Positions 51,692-61,000 of a stretch of DNA of 64,000 bases are shown piece by piece (the first letter of the stretch is position 1; each line of letters starts with the position of its first letter). The stretch is taken from assembly GCF_026342435.1 (NCBI RefSeq), contig NZ_JAPEMT010000005.1:62001-126000 (forward strand), in the 5' to 3' direction. This DNA comes from Streptomyces sp. NBC_00237 (GTDB lineage: Bacteria > Actinomycetota > Actinomycetes > Streptomycetales > Streptomycetaceae). Under the pieces are notes generated by a model. That model was not told where the DNA came from, did not search any database, and was given only the letters and a program-made list of their open reading frames with translations. Made by a program: the position numbers and the translations under genes.

Positions 51692-53425
51692 GTGCGTGCA
51701 TGGGTGGTCAGGGCGGGGCGGCAGGGCGAACGTGAGCCGGAGGCCCTGGAGCAGGGGCTCGCGATCGCGGGTTGGTCGGAGATGCCTGACCTCTCGGCGA
51801 GTACTGGACGCGCGGACATCCAGAGGATGGTGCGCGATGCCTATCCTGAGGAGAACGACTACACCCGCAGGAACTGGACCGGCCAGCTCTTTCGGTTCCG
51901 GCACGAGATGACTGTCGGCGACCTCATAGCTCTGCCGCGCATGACCGGGCAGTACGCGATCGGGCACGTCGCCGGGGCATACACCTATCAGCCCGACAAC
52001 GAGGAAGCGCTGCGGCACATTCGGCCCGTCGCGTGGGCGCGCAAGGATGTGCCGCGGGAAGCCTTCCGCCCCGATCTGCTGCAATCCCTCGGCTCGTTGT
52101 TGACCGTGTTCGAGCTCCGTCGCTTCGACGCAGCCCGGCGTATCGGGCTGATCGTCAACGGAGAGCCTGACCCCGGTCGGCCGGATGACGGTGAGCCGGG
52201 CTGGGCCATCGAAGGCCGCCGGCAGTTGATGGAACAGGTTCGTGATCGAGAGAGCGGTGACGGGGAGCCGGTCACGCTCACTGTGCGCAAGCTGTTGGAG
52301 CTGTGGAATGCGGCCCGCCGTAACAGCGACAGCGTGGCCAGGATCCGCCGTGACCTGGATGAGGCGGGCCTGCTGTCCGTGCCGCCGTTCACCGAGGGAA
52401 CGCTCGACAGCCGCGTCACCATATTCGCCGTCGGTGCCGAGCCTGACCGGGAGGGGCCGAGCCGTCTCACCAGGATCGCCCGAAGCGGCAGCGGTGAACT
52501 CAACAGAGGAGGCCGCCCTGACCCCGGGCCGGGCGATGTCGCAGCCGAGGCACCGGCCAGTGGGCCCTCCTCTTCTACGGACGGCGACTTGTCCGGCGCG
52601 GCGGCCAGGGTCACCGGTACGACGGACGGAAGCGCGACCGGACCCGAGCCCTCCTCTCACCCAGGTACCACCGACGAGACGGACGACGACGGCTTCGCGA
52701 CCGTCTCCTACCTGGTGGGTAACCTCCCCTCCGCAAGTGTCGAACCGTTGTCCCTGCCTCCAGCCGCCATGTTGTCCAGCGCGACCACCTTGATGCTTCT
52801 GAAGCAGCTCAACTATCTGCCTGTGGTCGACGAACAGAAGCATTTGCTCGGAGCCGTGACCTGGGCATCCATTGGGCAAGCGCTGATGGGTAATGCGGAA
52901 GCCACGCTCGCGGATGCGACGGCACCCGCGCCCGAGGTCGCGGCAACCGAGCACCTTCTGGACTGCATGCCCCAGCTTGAGAAGCACGGCTACGTCTTTG
53001 TCCGCGACGATGCCCACCGTCTCTGCGGGCTTGTGACACCGGCGGACATCGCGGCAGAGTTCCGAAGCCGGGTGAGCCCCTTCGTGCTGATCGAAGAGGT
53101 CGAGCAGCGGCTACGCAGGATCACCGACCGGCGAGTCTCGCTCGACGGCATACGTGCACACGTCTCGGGCAAGAAGAAGGCCGCCGCGGCGGAAGACGCC
53201 CGATCCCTCACGCTGGGTAATTACCCCTACCTCTTTCGGGACGACACAGTCTGGAAACAGGCCGGGCTGGCGGTCGATCAGCAGCAGTTCGCCAAGGCAT
53301 TGGAGCGCTGCGCGGCACTGCGCAACGAACTTATGCACTTCAGCCCCGACCCGGTGACCGACGACGACATAGTGTTCCTCAACGGACTGCTTGATCTGCT
53401 GCGCAAGCTGGATGGGTGGGGCTGA
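51692..53425 (+). CDS. PUA-like/CBS/HEPN multidomain protein, probable defence sensor-effector
   Basis: A 577-residue protein. Residues 1-145 match the N-domain found in Mrr-like restriction proteins (RAWVVRAG, then GWSEMPDLS, NWTGQLFRFRHEMTVGDLIALP, SLGSLLTVFEL), a PUA-like fold thought to sense modified nucleotides. Residues 170-330 are a helical and Pro/Ser/Thr-rich linker. Two CBS motifs follow (about 350-400, LLGAVTWASIG; 415-460, LCGLVTPADIA). The C-terminal 100 residues look like a Swt1-type HEPN domain with R544-x4-H549 (RNELMH), the RNase signature. GTG 51692 has GGGGAAG ahead. The kinase gene follows after 162 bases. Confidence 0.8.
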   Translation: MRAWVVRAGRQGEREPEALEQGLAIAGWSEMPDLSASTGRADIQRMVRDAYPEENDYTRRNWTGQLFRFRHEMTVGDLIALPRMTGQYAIGHVAGAYTYQPDNEEALRHIRPVAWARKDVPREAFRPDLLQSLGSLLTVFELRRFDAARRIGLIVNGEPDPGRPDDGEPGWAIEGRRQLMEQVRDRESGDGEPVTLTVRKLLELWNAARRNSDSVARIRRDLDEAGLLSVPPFTEGTLDSRVTIFAVGAEPDREGPSRLTRIARSGSGELNRGGRPDPGPGDVAAEAPASGPSSSTDGDLSGAAARVTGTTDGSATGPEPSSHPGTTDETDDDGFATVSYLVGNLPSASVEPLSLPPAAMLSSATTLMLLKQLNYLPVVDEQKHLLGAVTWASIGQALMGNAEATLADATAPAPEVAATEHLLDCMPQLEKHGYVFVRDDAHRLCGLVTPADIAAEFRSRVSPFVLIEEVEQRLRRITDRRVSLDGIRAHVSGKKKAAAAEDARSLTLGNYPYLFRDDTVWKQAGLAVDQQQFAKALERCAALRNELMHFSPDPVTDDDIVFLNGLLDLLRKLDGWG

Positions 53426-53587
53426 CCGAGCGCCGGTCGTGGCGCGGCCCGTGGCTTCGATGCCAGGGCCGTCTGTCCTTTGCGGTAGGGGGCGGAAGTC
53501 CCATCCGGGCTGGTGATCGCTTCGTTAGAGTTGTGACGGTAGTGGTCAGGCGTCCGTTGATCGGAACGAAACTGGGGGCAGTGAGCG

Positions 53588-54778
53588 ATGGACGCGGTAC
53601 CCGCGAGGATCGGCCGGTACGCAGTCGAGCGCAAGCTCGGAGCAGGCGGCATGGGGGAGGTCTACCTCGCTTACTCGGCTGCGGGTGAGCCTGTCGCGGT
53701 GAAGGTGATCCGCCCTGACCGCACGGACCCCCATACGCGCGCCCGCTTTGAGCGCGAGGCGACGATCGCGCGAACGATCTCGGGGACCGGGCGGGTGGCC
53801 CGGTTCATCGACGCCGATCCGTTTGCGGAGCAGCCGTGGTTGGCGATGGATTATGTTCCCGGCCGCCCCCTTTCCGATGTTGTAAAGGATCAAGGTTCAC
53901 TGGCCGCCCCGCTGGTGGCGAGCCTCGGCGCCCTGCTGGCCGAGGGACTGCACGCTGTGCACGTTGCCGGGCTTGTGCACCGCGATATGAAGGCTCAGAA
54001 CGTCATGCTCGGGGACTTCGGCCCCGTGATCATCGATTTCGGCCTTGGTGCCTTCCTCGGTGCGTCGAAGGGATCGCTCAGTCAGGACGGGCTACTCATC
54101 GGCACGGTCCGTTGCATGCCGCCCGAGCAGGCGCTGGGGCAGGTGGAGGTGACGTCGGCCGCCGACGTATACGGACTGGGTACGGTGCTGCTGTACGCGG
54201 CGACCGGCCACTACCCGTACGACGGTGCCCACTGGGCGGCCGTGGCTACACAGGTCGTCAACGTGGAATCCGAGCCGGACCTGTCCGGCCTGCCCGGCGA
54301 GCTCGCCCCGATCGTCGCGCCGATGCTGGCATATCGCGCGGAGGACCGGCCGGTGCTGGAGGAGGTGACCCAGCAGTGTGTCGACCTCATGCGCGCGATG
54401 GGGACGAGTCCGGCCCGTGCTCGGCGTGCGCTGATCCAGGCGACGACCATCGTGGAGCACCCCACGATGGTGCTGCCGCAGCCGGACATGCGGATGCTGG
54501 ACCGACTCGATGAACTGGAGGAGCAGCTGCGTAAGGAGTCCTCCCCCGACGGGCCGACAATTCCCGGCCCGTCGCAGAGCGGGCGACCAGAAGAGGAAGC
54601 AGCTGCCGACGACACGGCGACTCCGTCGTCGGAACTGCTCCCGGAAACTCACACCAGTGGTGGGAAAGGGGGCACCCCAAGGCCGCGCCCGGCGCGCCCC
54701 CCTGCCTCCCGCCGGATCGCCCAGGAACTGCGCGGGCGCTACGCGAGGGGCCCTGAGCTCGCCTGGCCCAAGCAGTGA
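53588..54778 (+). CDS. Soluble Ser/Thr protein kinase
   Basis: A 396-residue protein with a full Hanks-type kinase domain: glycine loop GAGGMGEV (near 18), VAVKVI lysine (near 40), HRDMKAQN catalytic loop (near 131), DFGLG (near 149), and RCMPPEQ in place of the usual APE-type motif. Residues 280-396 are a coiled segment (RMLDRLDELEEQLRKE) and a Pro/Ser/Thr-rich tail. It has no membrane helix and no PASTA domain, unlike cell-wall kinases. Its place between the CBS-HEPN and helicase genes suggests a signalling part of a defence system. Confidence 0.9.
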   Translation: MDAVPARIGRYAVERKLGAGGMGEVYLAYSAAGEPVAVKVIRPDRTDPHTRARFEREATIARTISGTGRVARFIDADPFAEQPWLAMDYVPGRPLSDVVKDQGSLAAPLVASLGALLAEGLHAVHVAGLVHRDMKAQNVMLGDFGPVIIDFGLGAFLGASKGSLSQDGLLIGTVRCMPPEQALGQVEVTSAADVYGLGTVLLYAATGHYPYDGAHWAAVATQVVNVESEPDLSGLPGELAPIVAPMLAYRAEDRPVLEEVTQQCVDLMRAMGTSPARARRALIQATTIVEHPTMVLPQPDMRMLDRLDELEEQLRKESSPDGPTIPGPSQSGRPEEEAAADDTATPSSELLPETHTSGGKGGTPRPRPARPPASRRIAQELRGRYARGPELAWPKQ

Positions 54779-54908
54779 CCGGGCGCTGACATTCGCACCC
54801 TCCGTCGTGCTCATCCTGCTACTGGCGGACGGCCCCATGCGCTACATATGGCATGCATTGAAACCGCTCACGAGCACCTCTCTCACCACGAATATCTAGG
54901 AGCACCAC

Positions 54909-57900
54909 GTGACCACGGCGATGCAGCCCGAGGTTCCTGAGGCCAGCAACGCCGAGCTGGAGCGGAACGGCTCGTCTGCCAGCCTCCGCCCTACTTTCGC
55001 TCCAGGTGCCCAGGTGCGCATCCGTGACGAGCAGTGGCTCGTGAAGTCCGTCGAGGAATCACGTGACGGGCTGATGGTGGAGGTCAGCGGAGTCTCCCCG
55101 TTCGTACGCGGCACCGACTCGGTCTTCTATGCAGGGCTCGACCAGATCGACGTGCTCGATCCGCGGCGTACCCGCCTCGTCGCCGACGACACCGCCCGGC
55201 ACGCCAAAGCGCGCCTCTACCTGGAGGCGGTCATCCGCAAGACCGCTCTCCCCCAGACCGAGCACGGTATCGCGCTCGCCGATTCCTACCTGATGGACCG
55301 GCAGGAGCATCAGCTGCGCCCGGCAGAGTTGGCTCTGTCCATGCGGAATCCGCAGCCCCGCGTCCTGATCGCGGACGTGGTCGGTCTGGGTAAGACGCTG
55401 GAGATCGGCATCACGCTCTGCGAGCTGATCCGGCGCGGGCGCGGCGAGCGTATTCTCGTGGTCACCCCGGCACATGTCCTGGAGCAGTTCCAGCGTGAGC
55501 TGTGGACCCGGTTCTCGCTGCCGCTGGTGCGCCTGGACTCCACCGGCATCCAGCGCGTACAGCAGGAGATCCCGGCCGGCCGCAACCCCTTCGCGCACTT
55601 CAAGAGGGTCATCGTCTCCGTCGATACGCTCAAGTCGGCAACGTACGCGCACCACTTGGAGAACATCGACTGGGACGCCGTGGTCATCGACGAGTCCCAC
55701 AACCTCGTCAACAAGAACACCCGCAACAACCGCCTCGCCCGTCGCCTCGCCGAACGTACCGACGCCCTGATCCTGGCCTCCGCGACCCCGCACAACGGTG
55801 ATGCAGAGTCCTTCGCCGAGTTGATCCGGATGCTCGACCCGGCAGCCATTGCTGACCCGAAGAATTACGAGGTCGATGACCTCGCCCACCTCTACATCCG
55901 CCGGACCAAGACCGACCGCGAGGTGCGTGACGGCCTCAAGGGCAAGCCGTGGGCCGACCGGGGTGACTCCCTGCCGATCCCGGCCGAGGCGACACCAAAG
56001 GAAGTCGCCGTCCTGGAAAAGCTCGCGAACCGGTGGACCCCCGGTGATCCTGCCCGTTCCTCGGTGTGTGCCGACCCGCTAGTGGCGTACGGCTTCCTGA
56101 AGGCGTTCCTGTCTTCCCACGTCGCGCTCGGCAAGTCCCTGCAGAGCCGCCGCGCGTATCTGGAGGACCCGAAGCGCAACAAGGCAGCGGACGGCAAACC
56201 GGAGCGCCGTGCCGCACTCGCCGCCGAGAGTGCCGCACTGACCGAACTCGAAGGCCTGCTCGCGGACTTCACCGACGACGACTCCGCTAAGCTCGAAGCA
56301 CTCGTCCGCACCCTGAAGGGCCTCGGCGTCGGCCCGCGCTCCGAGCGTCGCGTCGTGGTGTTCTCCGAGCGGGTGCACACCCTGAACTGGCTCGCCCGGG
56401 TCGTGCCGGAACAGCTCGGCTTCAAGGAAAAGAAGCTCGCCGAGCCGGACGTGACGCGCCCGTGGAAGGCGTATGGCGGCGCCGTCGAGGTCATGCACGG
56501 CGACACCACCAACGACCAGCAGCAGCAGGAGATCGTCGACCGCTTCGGCCGCCGCGACGAACCCGTACGCCTCCTCTTTACCGGCGACCTCGCCTCTGAG
56601 GGCGTCAACCTGCACCACCAGTGCCACGACCTCGTGCACTACGACCTGCCCTGGTCCCTCATCCGCATCGAACAGCGCAACGGACGCATCGACCGTTACG
56701 GTCAGGCCGTCAGCCCCGAGTTCCGGGCGATCACCCTCACCGCCGACGTGCCCTGGCGGCGTGACGAGGACAGCGGCGAGACGCTCACCCTCGACGACCG
56801 GCTCGTCGGCACCCGCCTGCTTCGCCGCGAAGAACAGGCCAACCAGATCGAGACCGGCGAAGGCAGCGCCGAGGCCGTCACCGGCCTCTACAACGACAAG
56901 AAGGAAGAGGACCGCCTCACCCGCGACCTCATCAAGGGCTCCACCGTGGACCGCTCCATCAAGGAGTCCCGACAGGAGGCGGGCAACGTCCTCGCCGGGC
57001 TCCTCGCCAACGTCCACGCCCGCATCGCCGACCCGGCCGCAGCCCCCGCCGCCGCAGGCAAGGCGCCGGTGGCCGAGGCCGACGTACCGCACGTGTTCGC
57101 CGACACCAAGGCGTACTTCGGCGCGGCGCTGGACCTCATCTACCCGCAGGCCGAACGCGAGGCCCTCGACTTCAAGCCCGAGACCGCAGGCGGGCGCATC
57201 GAGTTCACCCCGCCCGACGACCTGCAGTACCGCTTCCGCGAACTGCCGAAGTCGTACCTGGAACAGGAGAAGATCCTCACCACGCCCCGGTACGACGGCA
57301 CACTCCGCCTCACCTTCGACAAGCAGTACGCCGCCGACCGGCTGGAAGCCGCCCGCAACGCCAAGCAGGGCAAGGGCGACCAGCCCACCTCCCAGTGGCC
57401 CAACGTTTCGTACGTCTCCGACATCCACCCCGTCCTCGACTGGGTGACGGACAAGGTCCTCGCCAAGCTCAAGTACGACGAGGCGTTCGTGCTCGCCTAC
57501 CAGGCCGATGCCGTCAAGGCCAAGAAGATCGACGAGGCGCTGCCCGCCGCCCTCACCGGCCCGGTCTACCTCCTTCAGGGCGTCTACTCCAACGCCGCGG
57601 GCAGGCCCACCGTCGTCGAGTGGATGGCCGTCACCGGTCTCGGCGAGACCGGTGGGAACCCCCGCGTGTGGTGCATGGACTCGGCGTTCCTCGCCGCCTG
57701 CGGCGTCGGCCCGACCATGCCGGGCCGGGGCAGGCCCGTCGACCCCGAGAAGCTGCAGGCGCTCGTCCCCGCCGCCGTCGAGGTCGCCGAGACCCACATG
57801 CGGGTGCGCCGCAGTGACTACGACCGGCAGGTTGACACCTACCTCGCCCCCTACGAGAACCGGGTCGAGGTCTGGGAACAGGCCGCACTGATTGCTGTCG

Positions 57901-58064
57901 GCAACCAGCAGCGCCGCCGCGAGCAGGTGACCGACACGGCCGCCGGCCGCCGCGCCCTGGTCCGCCGTCTTCGTACCGCAGGCGACCCCATGCTGCGGGT
58001 GCTCGCCGTACTCGAACCCCTCCACCCCGCCACCGCGCACGTCGCCGAGGAGTCCGCACGATGA
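54909..58064 (+). CDS. SNF2-family helicase, DrmD-like
   Basis: A 1051-residue superfamily-2 ATPase. Motif I is VVGLGKT (159-163), motif II DESH (261 on), motif III SATPHNG (291 on) and motif VI QRNGRIDRYGQ (590 on), with FTGDLASEGVNL before it. The second half (650-1051) is a helical family-specific region. GTG 54909 has AGGAG 6 bases ahead. The stop overlaps the methylase start (ATGA). Size, type and order before an adenine methylase and a second helicase match DrmD of class 1 DISARM; other helicase-methylase systems share this look, so the name is provisional. Confidence 0.85.
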   Translation: MTTAMQPEVPEASNAELERNGSSASLRPTFAPGAQVRIRDEQWLVKSVEESRDGLMVEVSGVSPFVRGTDSVFYAGLDQIDVLDPRRTRLVADDTARHAKARLYLEAVIRKTALPQTEHGIALADSYLMDRQEHQLRPAELALSMRNPQPRVLIADVVGLGKTLEIGITLCELIRRGRGERILVVTPAHVLEQFQRELWTRFSLPLVRLDSTGIQRVQQEIPAGRNPFAHFKRVIVSVDTLKSATYAHHLENIDWDAVVIDESHNLVNKNTRNNRLARRLAERTDALILASATPHNGDAESFAELIRMLDPAAIADPKNYEVDDLAHLYIRRTKTDREVRDGLKGKPWADRGDSLPIPAEATPKEVAVLEKLANRWTPGDPARSSVCADPLVAYGFLKAFLSSHVALGKSLQSRRAYLEDPKRNKAADGKPERRAALAAESAALTELEGLLADFTDDDSAKLEALVRTLKGLGVGPRSERRVVVFSERVHTLNWLARVVPEQLGFKEKKLAEPDVTRPWKAYGGAVEVMHGDTTNDQQQQEIVDRFGRRDEPVRLLFTGDLASEGVNLHHQCHDLVHYDLPWSLIRIEQRNGRIDRYGQAVSPEFRAITLTADVPWRRDEDSGETLTLDDRLVGTRLLRREEQANQIETGEGSAEAVTGLYNDKKEEDRLTRDLIKGSTVDRSIKESRQEAGNVLAGLLANVHARIADPAAAPAAAGKAPVAEADVPHVFADTKAYFGAALDLIYPQAEREALDFKPETAGGRIEFTPPDDLQYRFRELPKSYLEQEKILTTPRYDGTLRLTFDKQYAADRLEAARNAKQGKGDQPTSQWPNVSYVSDIHPVLDWVTDKVLAKLKYDEAFVLAYQADAVKAKKIDEALPAALTGPVYLLQGVYSNAAGRPTVVEWMAVTGLGETGGNPRVWCMDSAFLAACGVGPTMPGRGRPVDPEKLQALVPAAVEVAETHMRVRRSDYDRQVDTYLAPYENRVEVWEQAALIAVGNQQRRREQVTDTAAGRRALVRRLRTAGDPMLRVLAVLEPLHPATAHVAEESAR

Positions 58065-61000
58065 GCTACACCTACGACTCCTTCGCCAACCGCGGCGAGT
58101 ACCTCTCCGCCCACTACTTCAGTGAGGAGCTGGAGAACACCCTCAAGAAGAAGACGGCGGGCGACGAGGGGCTGTTCACCCTGTGGACCACTCGCGAAAC
58201 CGACGAGCACGACCCGAGGCCGACGCCCCGCGAGGCCCTGCCCAAGCTCCGCGGCGACTACCTGTCCACCGCCCGCCCCTTCTTCCTCTCCGCGCGTGCG
58301 AACGAGGAGCAGGACCTCATCGGGAGCACCTACGACGACCCGTCGGGAGAGTGGCCCGAGCGAGTTTCCGCCTGGCACGCGCGGGTTCTCGCCGCCCTCG
58401 GATACGAGGCGACCGACGAGACATCGCGTCCGCTCGTCGTGTACAGCGCGGGCAGAGAGTACGAAGTCCAGACAGCGTGGCACGGTGACGGCATTGTCGC
58501 ACTCGACTGCGGATGGACCGCGAGCCTGGACGACGCCCTGGAGGCCGATGGCGGCCCCGGGCGCCTGATCCACCCGCTCAAGACGGCGGAAGGACTGATC
58601 GAGGCGGGCGAGAAGCTGGCCGGGTGGCTCGCCGAGAGCGAGCTGTACGAGCCCGGCGGCGACGCCCCTCGCTTCGTCCTCCTCCTGTGCGGCGGCGTCC
58701 TCGTCCTCGCCGACCGCAACGCCTGGCGCGAAGGCCGCTACCTGGCCGCCAGCCTGGACGCGGCCTTCGCCCGGAACGACCTCGCCAAGTCCGGCGAACT
58801 GGCCCTCCTCGCCGCCCTCTTCTCGCACGACATGCTCGCGCCCCGCGCCGACGGCAAGGGCCGCCGCCTCGACGCCGTCATCAAGGCATCCCGCGACAAC
58901 GCGGTCGGCGTCAACTCCGAGCTGCGCAAGGGGCTTCAACGCTCCGTCGAGATCATCGCCAACGAGGTCCTGGCCCGGCTGCGGAGGGAGGGCCTCGAAC
59001 CGCGTGACATCGAGGACCTGGAGAAGGGGTCGTTCGCCCGCCAGCTCACCCGAGAGTCCCTGCGATACCTGTACCGCGTCCTGTTCCTCCTGTACGCCGA
59101 GGCCCGCCCAGAGCTGGGCATCCTGCCGGCCGACGACTCGACGTACGAGGCTGGCTACTCGGTAGCTCGGCTGCGCGAGCTGGTGGCGAGGGAACGGAAG
59201 CTGGTCGACGAGGAGAGCCGCAAGGGCTTTCACCTGTACGCGTCTCTCGACGTCCTGTTCAACAAGGTTAACTTCGGGCACCGCCCGCACGGCACCGAGC
59301 GCGACGACCACCTTCCCGCCGACCAGCGCAGTCAGGGGCGTGGCCTGCGCTTCGAGGCGCTGAGCAGCGAGCTGTTCGACCCCAAGAGCATCACCCTCAT
59401 CGGTACCCAGATCCTTGACCCCAGGTGGGACGAGGACGGGGGTACGGAACCTCGCTGGCTCGACCTGCGGCTGCGCAACGAGGCCCTGCACGAGGTGCTG
59501 CGGCTGCTCACCATGAAGGAGGCGGGAGTGAAGGGGCGGCAGGGTGGCTTCATCTCGTACCGCAACCTCGGCATCAACCAGCTCGGGGCTGTGTACGAGG
59601 GCCTGATGTCGTACACCGGCATCATCGCCGACGAGGAACTCGCGGAAGTCGCCAAGCCGGGCGCGAAGAAGCAGGGCGGCAAGCAGTACGGCGACCCGGA
59701 GAAGGGCTCGTGGCTGATTCCCGCGGGCCGACTGGGCGACTACCCGGAGAACACCTGGGTCGTCCACTCCGCCCAGGACGCCGAACAACAAGGCTTGCGC
59801 GGGCCGAAGAAGTACGAAGCGGGCAAGTTCGTCTACCGTCTTGCCGGGCGTGACCGAGAAACGTCTGCCTCCTACTACACGCCGGAGTCGTTGACGCAGG
59901 TCACCGTCGAGCTGGCGCTCAAGCACCGCCTCACGGACGAGACGCGGGCCAGCGAACTGCTGAAGTACACGATCTGCGAGCCCGCGCTCGGCTCGGGCGC
60001 GTTCCTCAACGAGGCAATCAACCAGGTCGCCGACGAGTACCTGAAGCGGCGGCAGGTGGAGCTCGGTGTCAGCCTGGACGCGTCGAAGGCCCTCGAAGCC
60101 AAGCAGAAGGTCAAGGCGTACATCGCGCTGCACAACGCGTACGGCATCGACCTCAACGCGACGGGCGTCGAACTCGCCGAGGTGTCGCTGTGGCTGAACA
60201 CCATGCACCCCGGCATGCGCGCACCGTGGTTCGGGCTGCACCTGCGGCGTGGCAACTCGCTTATTGGGGCGCGGCGTTGGGTGTACGAGGCGGACCGCAT
60301 CAAGAAGGAGCGGAACGTCGGCGGTACGACGCCGGTCAAGCTGCCGTTCCGCGATGTGGAGGGCGGAGGCGCGGAGCAGACGTTGCCCAAGGGGGCGGTG
60401 CACCAGTTCCTGTTGCCCACGCCCGGGTGGGGTGCGGTCGCGGGAGTGAGCGGGGATGCGAAGAAGCTCGTCGAGCAGCTCGCCGGCCCGCAGCTCAAGC
60501 AGCTGAAGGCGTGGAAGAGTGGGGTGCAGAGCAAGCCGAAGACGACCGGCGGGAAGAGCAGCCAGCTTGCACGCTTGCAGGCGGCGGCAGAGCGGGTCGA
60601 GTTCCTGTGGCAGCTCGTCGCGAAGCGGATGGAGCTGAGCGAGCGGGAGATCGCCCGAACGATCGAGGTGTGGGGGGCAGAGCGGGAGGAGGACGCGGAG
60701 GAGTACGCGTTCCTGCGCCGCGACAAGGAGAACTCGGACGGAGAGTCCCTGCCGCTGACGAAGGAGCAGGTGTTTAAGGACCTGTTCGAGGCGGAGGGGT
60801 CGCCATATTGGCGGCTCAAGCAGGTCATGGACGCGTGGTGCGCGTTGTGGTTCTGGCCGCTGGATCGGGTGGGGCTGCTGGACGGGACGGACGTGGAGTA
60901 CGAGACGGCGCCAGTAGTGACGGTTGATGCGCTTTTGTCCTCCGGGGTGCCGCAGGTGGGAGAGGCGGAGCCTGCGCCCGAGCCTCGGTACGTTGAGAGC

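Noticed and set aside
58061..59900. A restriction nuclease (PD-ExK) domain in the methylase N-terminus, which would make it a type IIG enzyme
   Set aside because: No PD...(D/E)xK pattern was seen in the first 600 residues; the region looks helical like PglX/DrmMI N-domains.
57851..60403. 850-codon minus-strand frame opposite the helicase/methylase junction
   Set aside because: Antisense to two recognisable genes and without any family signature.
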